64,000 bases of DNA from Lachnospiraceae bacterium (GCA_949383255.1 CASJPF010000004.1:62001-126000); one strand, 5' to 3'. Shown: positions 55,653-64,000, counted from the first letter of the stretch. The notes: a model not told the origin generated them from the letters alone. Program-made: numbers and translations.

Positions 55653-56939
55653 GTGAACTACAAAAATATATCATATATGATTAGCCATGTTTTTTTGATG
55701 CTGTTTATGTACTTATTTATTGTACATCGGTACTCCAAAAAGAGGACGGCGGGGGTATGTATCACTTCTTTTCTGATGCTGACCACAACAGACTTTTTGA
55801 AATTAAATTTTTTTCCAGAAAGTCAATTATGTTATTTGTTTGTGACAATTTTTCAGATTTGTGTGACACAGTTTACAGGGGTGTATATTGCAAGGCATCG
55901 TGATAGCAAACTTTTGTTTATTGGACTTAGCGCTTCCAACTATGTAATAGCAGGGAGTGTCATGGCGACAATTTTGTATATTTGGACAAATAATATGGTG
56001 ATTTCTATAGTGGGAAGTGTTGTAATTCATATTACTATTTTATTTGTATTATATGTCCGAATTAGAGTAATCTGTTTTCGATTTCAGGAGCGGGAGTCAG
56101 GGAAAAGCTGGTGGGAGTTGTGTCTGATACCCGTATTTTTTTATTGCAGTTTTTGCACGCTGGCATTTTTTCCAATTAAACTTGAAGATAATCCACAAAA
56201 TATTCCAGCCGTTCTATTATTTCTTATCACCATGTTTGTCTCTTATGTGGTTGTGTTGCGATATCTGGAAAGTGAGTCAGAGCGGGCAGGAATTTATTGG
56301 AAAAACGTATTTTTTGAATCCTATATAAATGGATTGGAGTCGCAATACAGTCTAGTGGAGCAGTCGGAGCACAATTTGAAGATTTTACGCCATGACATGC
56401 GTCACTATTCTGGTATGATTGATGCCCTGTTAAATCAACAGGCGTATGATGAGATTCGGAATGTGACCGCGCATATTAAGGCAGTTTCTGATGAAAATAA
56501 AATAGTGAAGTACTGTGAGAACTTGATGTCAAACTCTATTATCTCTCATATGATGGAGAAAGCGCAACAGTGTGATGTGTCTGTGCAACTTGAGGCGGCT
56601 GTACCACGGGAACTTCCATTTAATGATTATGAGTTTGCTGCGGTGATTGCTAATCTGATGGAGAATGCAGTGCGCTGTGTGAGTGAATTTCAAACAAAAG
56701 AAAAACGCGTGGAGATAAAGATTGAATGTGACAAAAAACATGTGCTGATTCATGTTTGGAATGCATATGAAAAGGAGATTATGCTTGATGCGATGACAGG
56801 TCTTCCAAAGAGTCAAGCAGGGGATGGACACGGTTTGGGGATGCAGAGTGTGCAGGCGTTTTCAGATAAGGTTGGCGGAAATATTGGTTGTTATTGTGAA
56901 AAAGGAATTTTTCATGTTTTATTGTTTGCAAAAATTTAG
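55653..56939 (+). CDS. GHKL-domain sensor histidine kinase (AgrC-like)
   Basis: A 428-residue membrane kinase. Residues 1-210 carry six or seven hydrophobic helices, as in peptide-sensing AgrC/ComD kinases. The His phosphorylation site is in LRHDMRHYSGMI (about residue 245), the N-box in VIANLMENAVRC and the ATP lid in GDGHGLGMQSVQ. It starts at GTG with a GGGGAGGGG site. It should phosphorylate the preceding regulator. The signal is unknown. Confidence 0.9.
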   Translation: MNYKNISYMISHVFLMLFMYLFIVHRYSKKRTAGVCITSFLMLTTTDFLKLNFFPESQLCYLFVTIFQICVTQFTGVYIARHRDSKLLFIGLSASNYVIAGSVMATILYIWTNNMVISIVGSVVIHITILFVLYVRIRVICFRFQERESGKSWWELCLIPVFFYCSFCTLAFFPIKLEDNPQNIPAVLLFLITMFVSYVVVLRYLESESERAGIYWKNVFFESYINGLESQYSLVEQSEHNLKILRHDMRHYSGMIDALLNQQAYDEIRNVTAHIKAVSDENKIVKYCENLMSNSIISHMMEKAQQCDVSVQLEAAVPRELPFNDYEFAAVIANLMENAVRCVSEFQTKEKRVEIKIECDKKHVLIHVWNAYEKEIMLDAMTGLPKSQAGDGHGLGMQSVQAFSDKVGGNIGCYCEKGIFHVLLFAKI

Positions 56940-56965
56940 AACGTCCGTAAAGGCTGTCAGAACGG

Positions 56966-56994
56966 TTGATATTTGGCGAAATGTGTGGTATACT
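56966..56994 (+). promoter_or_regulatory. Promoter of the DtxR-type regulator gene
   Basis: TTGATA (56966-56971), a 17-bp spacer and TATACT (56989-56994). Confidence 0.6.
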
Positions 56995-57047
56995 TGGCAA
57001 TAATTATAAGGAACTGTTAACGCTTTCTAGCTGAATGGGGGAGAAGA

Positions 57048-57419
57048 ATGATAGAGAATGAATCTGCGGAGAATTATCTGGAAACAATATTGATATTGAG
57101 CAAAAAACTTCCTGTTGTGCGTTCGGTTGATATTGCAAATGAGCTTGGTTTTAAGAAATCCAGTGTGAGCATTGCAATGAAAAATCTGCGAGAGAAAAAT
57201 TATATAACAGTTACAAATGCTGGTTTTATTTATCTTACGGATTCTGGCAGCAGGATTGCGCAGATGGTGTATGAGCGGCATGAATTTATCTCTGGATGGC
57301 TGATAGGTCTAGGGGTTCCCGCAGATGTTGCTGTTGAGGATGCATGCAAAATAGAGCATATCCTTAGTCAGGAAAGTTATGATGCAATCAAGAAATTTGT
57401 AAAACAGCATCTTGAGTAA
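57048..57419 (+). CDS. DtxR/MntR-family metal-dependent regulator
   Basis: A 123-residue regulator with an N-terminal winged helix (about 5-62: SAENYLETILILSKK...VRSVDIANELGFKKSSVSIAM) and the helical metal-binding and dimer domain (about 63-123), with RHEFISGWLIGLGV and EDACKIEHILS. There is no C-terminal SH3-like domain, so it is of the MntR type. The metal may be manganese or iron. The target is unknown. The ferritin gene upstream is a candidate. Confidence 0.85.
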   Translation: MIENESAENYLETILILSKKLPVVRSVDIANELGFKKSSVSIAMKNLREKNYITVTNAGFIYLTDSGSRIAQMVYERHEFISGWLIGLGVPADVAVEDACKIEHILSQESYDAIKKFVKQHLE

Positions 57420-57527
57420 TCAAACACGCTTTTGATTAAAAAAGTAAGAAATTGCAGTTATCAATGCCTGTGTATAGGTAGATTATAGCACAAAAGTTTG
57501 AAAATAAGAATAAAAGGAGGAATTTGT

Positions 57528-59123
57528 ATGAAACTTACCTTTGTAGGAGCAGACCATCAAGTAACAGGAAGCTGTCATTTCATGCAGACGTGCGGGAAGA
57601 ATATTCTTGTGGACTGCGGTATGCAGCAAGGGTCGAATCCCTTTGAGTGCTGTGAGTTGCCTGTTGATGAGGCACAGATTGACTATGTGTTTCTGACACA
57701 TGCACATGTAGATCACTCAGGGAATTTACCGTTATTGTATGCGAGAGGTTTTCGTGGGAAGGTATTTGCAACAGAGGCATCTGCGGGTTTGTGTTCGATT
57801 ATGCTGCGGGACTGTGCGCATATTCAGATGCAGGAAGCGGAGTGGAAGAACAGAAAGGCAAAGAGGCATTCTGGGATTGAACCAGTTGAGCCAGCCTATA
57901 CTATGGAGGATGCAGATGGCGTGATTAGAAGCATTGTTCCATGTGCATATAACAAAGAGGTCGAGATTAGCGAGGGCATCCACATTCGATTTACAGATGT
58001 GGGACATTTGCTTGGGTCTGCCAGTATTGAGGTCTGGCTGACTGAGAATGGTGTGACGAAGAAAATTGTTTTTTCGGGTGATATTGGGAATAAAAATCAA
58101 CCGCTTATCAAAGATCCAATTTACACAAAAGAGGCAGATTATGTTGTTATGGAAGCGACATATGGAGATCGGTATCATCCCAGACAGAAAGAGGGGTATG
58201 TCTCAGATCTTGCTGAAGTTATTAACCGGACTTTTGCAAAAGGAGGGAATGTTGTCATTCCTTCGTTTGCGGTGGGTAGAACACAGGAAATCTTGTATTT
58301 TCTAAGGAAGATAAAAGCAGATAACATGATACCAAATTTTCCGCGCTTTGAGGTATATGTGGACAGCCCGCTTGCTGTGGAGGCGACAGGAGTATTTCAG
58401 AAAAATATATATACTTGTTTTGACGAGGAAGCAATGGAGTTGGTGAACAAGGGTATTAATCCGTTAAATTTTCCAGGGTTAAAACTTGCCATCACAAGTG
58501 AGGAATCCAAAGAGATTAACTTTGATATGACGCCGAAAGTAATTATTTCTGCAAGCGGTATGTGTGAGGCAGGGCGAATCCGGCATCATTTAAAACACAA
58601 TCTCTGGAGACCGGAGTGTACGATCCTTTTTGTAGGATATCAGGCGGCGGGTACACTGGGACGTATTTTGATAGAGGGTGCAGATGAGGTAAAACTCTTT
58701 GGTGAGGCGGTGGAAGTCAGAGCAAAAATCACACAGTTGCCGGGACTTAGCGGCCATGCAGATAAAGGCGGCTTGATAGAGTGGATAAATGCTTTTGAGC
58801 AGAAGCCAGACAAGGTATTTATTGTGCATGGAGAGGACACTGCCTGCAGTTTGTTTGCAGACTGTCTGAGAACAGAGCATGGATATGATGCATATGCGCC
58901 ATTTTCTGGTACGCGCATTGACCTTATCACAGGCGCGGTTGAGTTTGAGGCGTCTCCTGTTGCAGTCAAGAAACGTCTGCGCAGTGTATCAGATGTATTT
59001 GCAAGACTGTTGGCGGCTGGACAGCGGTTGATTGCGGTTATTTATAAGAATGAGGGCAGACCTAACAAGGAGTTGGCAAGGTTTGCGGACCAGATTAATT
59101 CCCTTGCGGATAAATATGAGTAG
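57528..59123 (+). CDS. MBL-fold/beta-CASP ribonuclease-like protein
   Basis: A 531-residue metallo-beta-lactamase of the beta-CASP RNase group (YSH1/CPSF73-like). The zinc motif HAHVDHSG (His58, His60, Asp62, His63) is complete. Further beta-CASP motifs are GDIGNKNQPL, VVMEATYGDR, SASGMCEAGRI and the C-terminal LSGHADKGG. It probably acts as an RNA endo- or exonuclease. The AAAGGAGG site precedes the ATG at 57528. The upstream ATG-less extension is not used. Confidence 0.88.
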   Translation: MKLTFVGADHQVTGSCHFMQTCGKNILVDCGMQQGSNPFECCELPVDEAQIDYVFLTHAHVDHSGNLPLLYARGFRGKVFATEASAGLCSIMLRDCAHIQMQEAEWKNRKAKRHSGIEPVEPAYTMEDADGVIRSIVPCAYNKEVEISEGIHIRFTDVGHLLGSASIEVWLTENGVTKKIVFSGDIGNKNQPLIKDPIYTKEADYVVMEATYGDRYHPRQKEGYVSDLAEVINRTFAKGGNVVIPSFAVGRTQEILYFLRKIKADNMIPNFPRFEVYVDSPLAVEATGVFQKNIYTCFDEEAMELVNKGINPLNFPGLKLAITSEESKEINFDMTPKVIISASGMCEAGRIRHHLKHNLWRPECTILFVGYQAAGTLGRILIEGADEVKLFGEAVEVRAKITQLPGLSGHADKGGLIEWINAFEQKPDKVFIVHGEDTACSLFADCLRTEHGYDAYAPFSGTRIDLITGAVEFEASPVAVKKRLRSVSDVFARLLAAGQRLIAVIYKNEGRPNKELARFADQINSLADKYE

Positions 59124-59144
59124 AGAGATTAAAGGAGACATAAT

Positions 59145-59636
59145 ATGAATATGATAGCGGCTGTGGACAACAATTGGGCAATCGGCTGCCAGAACAGTTT
59201 ACTGGTACACATTCCAAGGGACCAGAAGCAGTTTCGGGAGATGACGGAAGGGAAGATAATTGTCGTAGGCAGAAAAACTTTGAATACTTTTCCGCAGAAA
59301 CAACCGCTTAAAAATCGTATGAATATTATTCTATCGCGGGATAGACAGTATCGCGTAAGAGATGCCATTGTTATTCACTCTATTGATGAACTTTTGGAAG
59401 AGCTAAAAAAATATGATGACAAACAAGTTTATGTGGCAGGAGGAGCAAGTATATACGAACAACTTCTTCCCTACTGCGATACAGTTTATATCACAAAAAT
59501 AGATTATGCATATCAGGCAGATGCGTATTTTCCAAGACTTGACAGGCTGTCAGATTGGGAATTGGCACAGGAGAGTGAAGAGCAGACTTATTTCGACTTG
59601 ACATATTATTTTCAGAAATATGTGCGAAAATGTTGA
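59145..59636 (+). CDS. folA: Dihydrofolate reductase
   Basis: DHFR reduces dihydrofolate to tetrahydrofolate. The 163-residue product has the active-site acid Asp26 (in HIPRDQKQF), the NADPH loop VVGRKTLNTFP and VAGGASIYEQLL. AAAGGAG precedes the ATG. No thymidylate synthase gene is adjacent, which is unusual for folA loci. The ilvE promoter probably overlaps its end. Confidence 0.96.
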   Translation: MNMIAAVDNNWAIGCQNSLLVHIPRDQKQFREMTEGKIIVVGRKTLNTFPQKQPLKNRMNIILSRDRQYRVRDAIVIHSIDELLEELKKYDDKQVYVAGGASIYEQLLPYCDTVYITKIDYAYQADAYFPRLDRLSDWELAQESEEQTYFDLTYYFQKYVRKC

Positions 59637-59721
59637 CTTTTGTACTTTATCGTATAATAATAAAAAACTAAGGAATACAAAAGATTCTGAGTATAATTTC
59701 TATGAACAGGAGAAAGTGAAA

Positions 59722-60747
59722 ATGGAGAAAAAAGATTTGGATTGGTCTAACCTTGGTTTTGGTTACAGACAGACCGAGAAAAGGTATGTAACAAATTTTA
59801 AGAGTGGCGCTTGGGATGAGGGTGGTCTTACAGAGGACGCCAATATTGTTCTAAATGAGTGCGCTGGAGTTCTGCAGTATGCACAAACCTGTTTTGAGGG
59901 CTTAAAGGCATATACGACACAAGATGGAAAAACAGTCGTGTTTCGACCGGATTTAAATGAGCAGCGTATGCATGATAGTTGTGTGCGTCTTGAGATGCCT
60001 CCACTTCCAGAGGGACGTTTTGTGGATGCTGTTAGACAGGTGGTCAGAGCGAACGAGGCTTATGTACCTCCTTATGGTTCTGGGGCAACACTCTATGTAA
60101 GACCATATATGTTTGGAACGAATTCCGTAATTGGTGTAAAACCGGCTGATGAGTATCAATTTAGAATCTTTACAACTCCAGTGGGACCTTATTTCAAGGG
60201 TGGTGCAAAACCATTGATAATCAGAGTCAGTGATTTTGACAGGGCAGCGCCAAATGGAACAGGGCATATTAAAGCGGGGTTAAATTATGCGATGAGTTTG
60301 CATGCGATTGTAACTGCGCATAAGGATGGATTTGATGAAAATATGTATCTTGATCCAGCAACACACACTAAGGTTGAAGAGACAGGCGGTGCAAATTTTC
60401 TTTTTGTGACAAAGGACAATAAGGTTGTCACACCCAAGTCAAGTAGCATTCTTCCATCAATTACGCGTCGTTCCTTGATGGTGGTTGCGAAGGAGTATCT
60501 TGGTCTGGAAGTAGAAGAGCGAGAAGTGTTCTTTAGCGAGGTGAAAGATTTTGCAGAGTGTGGACTCTGTGGAACTGCAGCAGTAATTTCCCCAGTGGGA
60601 AAGATTGTAAATAAAGGGGAGGAAATCTGTCTGCCATCTGGTATGGACCAGATGGGGCCTATTATTAAAAAGCTTTATGATACATTGACAGGAATTCAAA
60701 TGGGACGTATTGATGCTCCGGCAGGGTGGATTGTAGAAGTGTCATAA
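59722..60747 (+). CDS. ilvE: Branched-chain amino acid aminotransferase
   Basis: A fold type IV PLP enzyme that interconverts branched-chain amino acids and 2-oxo acids. The 341-residue protein has the PLP lysine in GHIKAGLNYA (about residue 184) and the signature EETGGANFLFV...SILPSITRR, and belongs to the longer BCAT II group. I start it at ATG 59722 with an AGGAGAAAG site. The frame is open further upstream into the end of folA, but that part is not protein-like. A promoter TTGACT-17-AATAAT (59633-59661) may serve it. Confidence 0.94.
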   Translation: MEKKDLDWSNLGFGYRQTEKRYVTNFKSGAWDEGGLTEDANIVLNECAGVLQYAQTCFEGLKAYTTQDGKTVVFRPDLNEQRMHDSCVRLEMPPLPEGRFVDAVRQVVRANEAYVPPYGSGATLYVRPYMFGTNSVIGVKPADEYQFRIFTTPVGPYFKGGAKPLIIRVSDFDRAAPNGTGHIKAGLNYAMSLHAIVTAHKDGFDENMYLDPATHTKVEETGGANFLFVTKDNKVVTPKSSSILPSITRRSLMVVAKEYLGLEVEEREVFFSEVKDFAECGLCGTAAVISPVGKIVNKGEEICLPSGMDQMGPIIKKLYDTLTGIQMGRIDAPAGWIVEVS

Positions 60748-60766
60748 TTAAAGAGCTATATAAAAT

Positions 60767-60798
60767 AAAAAGGCATATCGTTAGATATGTCTTTTTTT
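60767..60798 (+). terminator. Terminator after ilvE
   Basis: AAAAAGGCATATC (60767-60779) pairs with GATATGTCTTTTTTT (60784-60798), followed at once by repeat copy C. Confidence 0.8.
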
Positions 60799-60885
60799 GA
60801 TACACACACGTCCAAATGAAATATGTCAGCAAGCTGACAAACGCCTAGCGCGAGTAGGGAAGATGAGACTTCCCTGCTCGATTGT
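60799..60885 (+). repeat. Dispersed intergenic repeat, copy C
   Basis: ATACACACACGTCC, then AAATGAAATATGTCAGCAAG (identical to copy B over more than 20 bases), the small hairpin GTCAGCAAGCTGAC, and the distal hairpin CGAGTAGGGAAG (60851-60862) with CTTCCCTGCTCG (60869-60880), where T-G replaces T-A. ATTGTC follows. Confidence 0.75.
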
Positions 60886-60909
60886 CAAGATCCGTGAACT
60901 GGCATGTCA

Positions 60910-61554
60910 TTATTCAATTATATAAGGCATAAGTGATAAATAGCTGAGGGTTCCGGGAGAAACCTCTGTTCCTTTCTCAAGTAAAGAGATAAGCCCCTGT
61001 AAGGTTTCTGCTGTCTCTTTAGGTGTGGATGGAATTAGTGTGTTGTCCAGTTTGACAGCAATTACAATCAGTGCAATCTCTGCAAGTGCGGCAGGATTGT
61101 CAAAGTGAATCTCGCCATTCTTAATGCCTTGTTTAATAATTTCTGTCAGATCAGGTTTTAATTCTGACACGACATGTGACAAATATTTCTGATGTAGAAA
61201 AGCAAGGTCTTGTACGCTTGCATTGTCTGTGGAGTTGTCATTTTGTTTGATAAAGGCTGTGGAGGAATTTTGACATGCCTGAAACAGCATTGCCATGCGT
61301 GCAAAGGGAGAAACTTCTGTCTGTGCAGCAAGGTTTTTGGCAGTGAATAGTGGTTTCTCATAGCTGCGCTCAATTAGAGCATCTAATATTGCTTCCTTGG
61401 AAGGAAAATAATAATAGATGCTTCCTTTTCCGATGCCTGCCTTTTGTGCAATTTCACTGACAGAGATATTTTGTATTTTCTTTTCCTCCAGAAGTTGCTG
61501 GAGCGCATCTAATATTAGATTATATTTTTTCTCACTTTTTTTGGTGTCGGGCAT
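60910..61554 (-). CDS. TetR-family regulator
   Basis: A 214-residue TetR-type repressor. The N-terminal helix-turn-helix (about 8-55) reads LILDALQQLLEEKKIQNISV...IAQKAGIGKGSIYYYFPSKE. The C-terminal ligand domain is helical and not recognisable. The start at 61554 has GAAAGGTGG upstream. It is divergent from the SCP2 operon, with two matching operators between them. Repression of that operon and of itself is the natural inference. Confidence 0.9.
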   Translation of the reverse strand: MPDTKKSEKKYNLILDALQQLLEEKKIQNISVSEIAQKAGIGKGSIYYYFPSKEAILDALIERSYEKPLFTAKNLAAQTEVSPFARMAMLFQACQNSSTAFIKQNDNSTDNASVQDLAFLHQKYLSHVVSELKPDLTEIIKQGIKNGEIHFDNPAALAEIALIVIAVKLDNTLIPSTPKETAETLQGLISLLEKGTEVSPGTLSYLSLMPYIIE

Positions 61555-61740
61555 AAAGAATGCCACCTTTCTATTTAGAATAAATTTCTTACTATGCAGT
61601 TGAATTATCAAAAGATGTTTTAATCTACTCTTTCATCTCAGACAAAGAATGTTCTTACTTTTATAAGTGACGAGTTCAATACAATTTTGTGTCGGTGCGA
61701 GTACAATCTTCGACTGAGATAAGCATCCAGCAGGATTGCA

Positions 61741-61782
61741 GGCGTGCAAATCCATTATATGTCAGCAGAGCTGACCCGCAAA
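61741..61782 (+). repeat. Partial dispersed repeat, copy E
   Basis: GGCGTGCAAATCCATTATAT and the small hairpin GTCAGCAGAGCTGAC (61761-61775) match the front half of copies B and C. The distal CGAGTAGGG hairpin is absent. The rest of the gap 61555-61923 shows no gene. Confidence 0.5.
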
Positions 61783-61923
61783 TTTTCATATTGTAAATGG
61801 TGCTAAGCGACACTGAAATAATGGGTAATTAATATAAGTATATCATAATTGTATTTTGGAAACAATGAAAAAAGTGTCACAAAAAGATACGAAAATTAGA
61901 GATAAATTTTGTGGAAAACACAC

Positions 61924-61983
61924 TTGACCGACGGTCGAAATATATGGTAGGATAGAAGAAATCAAAGTCGACTGACGGTCGAA
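61924..61983 (+). promoter_or_regulatory. Twin TetR operators around the SCP2 operon promoter
   Basis: TTGACCGACGGTCGAA (61924-61939) and TCGACTGACGGTCGAA (61968-61983) are near-identical imperfect palindromes, with centres 44 bp apart (about four helical turns). The first contains TTGACC, which with TAGGAT (61949-61954 region, 18-19 bp spacer) forms a plausible promoter. The second covers the start of transcription. Confidence 0.7.
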
Positions 61984-62065
61984 ATGTGTCGGACAAAAAG
62001 TTGTTTACTCCGCCGCAGTCCGCTTCAATTTCAAGTTTCAAATATCTATTTAATGGAGGAAAGAT

Positions 62066-62512
62066 ATGACATACGCAGATTTTTTTTATGAGGTTAAAGG
62101 GAAGTTTATGGGAGCAGATGTGAGTGATATTCATGAGCATCTAGCGTATCAGTTTAATATTGAGGATGAGGAAGCAGGCGGCGCGTTCTATGTAGAGGTT
62201 AAAGATGGTGTGCTCTATGTGGAACCATATGAGTATTATGATCGAGATGCAATGTTTATTAGCACACCGGAAGTATTTCGCAAAATTGCGGAGGGTGAGA
62301 TGGACCCTGTGTGGGCGTTCACAACACAAAAACTTCGAGTGGAAGGCAATATTGATAAGGCATTGAAGTTAAATGATATTATCCAGCGCAAGAAGAAAGA
62401 ACTGAAAAAGGAAGCGAAAGAAGCTAAAAAAGTTGAAAAGGAAGTAAAAAAATCAGAGAAAGCAGCTGCGAAAGAAGCTCTCAAAGGAGAGAAGAAGGCT
62501 GAGAAAAAATAG
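62066..62512 (+). CDS. SCP2 sterol-carrier-like protein with Lys-rich tail
   Basis: A 148-residue protein with an SCP2 lipid-binding fold (about 1-105: YQFNIEDEEAGGAFYVEVKDGVL, DAMFISTPEVFRKIAEGEMDP, LRVEGNIDKALKL). A very basic Lys/Glu/Ala tail (about 108-148) may bind membranes or acyl-phosphate groups. SCP2 proteins bind or present lipids. It is the first gene of the TetR-controlled operon. GGAGG lies 8 bases before the ATG. Confidence 0.85.
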   Translation: MTYADFFYEVKGKFMGADVSDIHEHLAYQFNIEDEEAGGAFYVEVKDGVLYVEPYEYYDRDAMFISTPEVFRKIAEGEMDPVWAFTTQKLRVEGNIDKALKLNDIIQRKKKELKKEAKEAKKVEKEVKKSEKAAAKEALKGEKKAEKK

Positions 62513-62562
62513 TTTGGATAGAAAATAATAAAGCAATTCAGTGCAATGTGGAGGTGCAGACA

Positions 62563-63522
62563 ATGGGAATAATGAAAAAAGCGATGGCTTGTGCGGGGAT
62601 TCTTGCAGCGGCAGGCATCGGGGAGACCGCTTATTTTTATAGGCGGACAATGAAGCGAAACAACGCGAAAGTAGAGCGGACAATGAAAATGTCTGGGACA
62701 GACTGGAGCCAGTATGCACCGATGATGCAGGAGAGAAAAGCGTTTATGCTTGAGCAAAACCATAGAGATGTTACACAGACATCATTTGACGGACTTAAGC
62801 TTCATGCGACTTATTTTCCAGCAATTAATGACAAGCAAGGCGGGAAGAAGGTTGCAATCTGTTTTCATGGATATACGAGTCAGGGAATGTCCGATTATAT
62901 TGGTTTGTCGGGCTACTACCTCAACAATGGGTATGCAATGCTTCTGCCAGATGCAAGAGCACATGGCACGAGTGAGGGCGAGTACATTGGTTTTGGCTGT
63001 CTGGATAGAAAAGATGCACTTGTGTGGATTGACTGGGTGGTGCAAGAACTTGGGGAAGAGGCTGAGATTATTTTGCATGGAACGTCAATGGGCGGTGCAA
63101 CTGTGCTGATGGCAAGCGGACTGGAGTTACCTCCACAAGTAAAGGGAATTGTCTCTGACTGTGGTTTTACTTCTCCTAAAGAAGTCTTCACGCACGTATT
63201 GCATACAATGTACCATCTGCCTACGTTTCCGGTGATTCCGGGTGCGGATGTTATCAATAAAAAGCTTGCTGGTTATGGCATGGATGAGTGTAATGCAAAA
63301 CGTGAGGTAGCACGTGCAAAGGTTCCCATTTTGTTTATTCATGGCTCAAATGACACCTTTGTTCCAGCGCATATGTGTGATGAGATTTATGATTGCTGTG
63401 CATCACCAAAAAGAAAATTAATTGTGGATGGCGCTGCACATGCGGAGAGTTATTATAAGGACACAGAGAACTATGAGAAGGCACTCGATGAATTTTTTGA
63501 GTCATTGTCAGTGCAAGATTAA
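62563..63522 (+). CDS. Membrane-anchored alpha/beta hydrolase
   Basis: A 319-residue alpha/beta hydrolase with one N-terminal hydrophobic helix (about 5-26, Ala/Gly-rich) that should anchor it to the membrane. The oxyanion region is in ICFHGYTSQG, and the nucleophile is Ser175 in HGTSMGG. The acid is in FIHGSNDTFVP, and the His is in DGAAHAES. Relatives include YqkD-like esterases. ATG 62563 has a GGAGG site, and the upstream GTG is not needed. It is the second gene of the operon and probably acts on a lipid or acyl ester. Confidence 0.87.
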   Translation: MGIMKKAMACAGILAAAGIGETAYFYRRTMKRNNAKVERTMKMSGTDWSQYAPMMQERKAFMLEQNHRDVTQTSFDGLKLHATYFPAINDKQGGKKVAICFHGYTSQGMSDYIGLSGYYLNNGYAMLLPDARAHGTSEGEYIGFGCLDRKDALVWIDWVVQELGEEAEIILHGTSMGGATVLMASGLELPPQVKGIVSDCGFTSPKEVFTHVLHTMYHLPTFPVIPGADVINKKLAGYGMDECNAKREVARAKVPILFIHGSNDTFVPAHMCDEIYDCCASPKRKLIVDGAAHAESYYKDTENYEKALDEFFESLSVQD

Positions 63523-63544
63523 TTGGATATAAAGGGAGATTATC

Positions 63545-64000
63545 ATGAAAACAAGAAAAGGATATAAGACATACCCACTGACGGCTGCGCAAAAGTATCA
63601 TTTTTACTATGCAGATTATTGCCCGGGCAAGGAAATTCTCAATGTCGGCAGTAGTCTTACCATCGAGTTTGAATTAAATATTGATGAGTTGAGAAAGGCA
63701 ATTTACAAGGCATATGAGCGCAATGAGTCCATGCGCGCAAGACTTGTGTATGACGAGAAAGAGAAGACATGGTATCAGTACATTGTGGATAAAGAGGAGC
63801 GTGAAATCGAGTTTGTAGATTTTATCGGTAAGACTATGGAGGAGGCAGATGCGGAAATGACAGCATGGACGCGCATTCCTTTTGGTCAAGATGAGCCTAT
63901 GAACAAGATTGTTATTATTAGGACACCAGACAATTTTGAGGGTATGTATATTGTAGGAGACCACAGATTTCTAGATGCGCAATCCTTGATTGGTTTTATG
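63545..64000 (+). CDS. Condensation-domain-like acyltransferase, N-terminal part
   Basis: The frame stays open to the window edge, so about 152 residues are seen. The N-terminus (YPLTAAQKYHFYY; LTIEFELNIDELRKAIYKAYERNESMRARLVYD) matches the CAT-like fold of NRPS condensation and related acyltransferase domains. The catalytic HHxxxDG motif reads GDHRFLDAQS, with the first His replaced by Asp, so His and Asp of the core remain. No adenylation or carrier domain is visible yet. It is the third gene of the TetR-controlled operon, with a GGGAG site. It may join acyl chains in lipid or lipopeptide synthesis. Confidence 0.75.
   Translation, partial: MKTRKGYKTYPLTAAQKYHFYYADYCPGKEILNVGSSLTIEFELNIDELRKAIYKAYERNESMRARLVYDEKEKTWYQYIVDKEEREIEFVDFIGKTMEEADAEMTAWTRIPFGQDEPMNKIVIIRTPDNFEGMYIVGDHRFLDAQSLIGFM

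Overview
The window looks like a chromosomal segment of a spore-forming, Gram-positive member of the Clostridia, most probably Lachnospiraceae. The evidence is the low-GC codon use, strong AGGAGG-type ribosome binding sites, the spoIIAA-spoIIAB-sigF sporulation operon, Gram-positive lipoprotein signals, a YtvI-like permease, a DUF6033-type protein and the order tig-clpP-clpX-lon-engB. This assignment is inferred from gene content only. No rRNA or tRNA gene was seen.

Layout. 0-11.2 kb is housekeeping: trigger factor (3' end), ClpP, ClpX, Lon, EngB, a YtvI/AI-2E permease, TruA, a DUF1349 protein, GlnRS and a HAD phosphatase. A 187-bp MITE-like element with 16-bp perfect inverted ends and an 8-bp target duplication lies between tig and clpP. 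11.3-12.5 kb holds an acidic membrane-anchored protein and a divergent XRE regulator.

12.5-21.5 kb is an accessory island and the most interesting part of the window. A divergent promoter with a palindromic operator candidate drives two small, apparently frame-disrupted or leader ORFs. These are followed by two tandem dynamin-like GTPases, a glycine-zipper membrane protein, a 1106-residue HerA/FtsK-type ATPase with an embedded hydrophobic segment, a small HNH (WHE-type) nuclease and an immunity-like protein. The genes overlap or nearly abut, have strong ribosome binding sites and end at a terminator before uvrB. I read it as a candidate membrane-associated conflict system (anti-phage or effector delivery) that is armed with a nuclease and its own antidote.

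21.8-36.6 kb: uvrB-uvrA, a GNAT enzyme, a chemoreceptor, and a maltodextrin ABC operon (binding protein, MalF, MalG) with a GH13 lipoprotein amylase. The binding-protein/MalF junction appears to be an internal deletion that breaks both genes. A histidine phosphatase and a small conserved protein follow. 36.8-38.3 kb (minus strand) encodes an unusual surface SH3 protein with a long Glu/Tyr/Ser-rich tail.

38.4-54 kb: valS with a terminator-type leader, a FapA-like protein, folC, a zinc-ribbon/TPR membrane protein, the spoIIA operon, a DUF6033 protein behind a flagellar-sigma promoter, trkA-trkH, a PHP phosphoesterase and an Orn/Lys/Arg decarboxylase. 54-64 kb: ferritin, a LytTR/GHKL two-component pair, a DtxR-type regulator, an MBL/beta-CASP protein, DHFR and IlvE. 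It ends with a TetR-controlled operon (SCP2 protein, membrane-anchored alpha/beta hydrolase, condensation-like protein) with twin operators.

A dispersed intergenic repeat of about 85 bp, with two hairpin modules and compensatory base changes, sits directly after the terminators at 2.8, 36.7, 45.8 and 60.8 kb. A partial copy lies at 61.7 kb.
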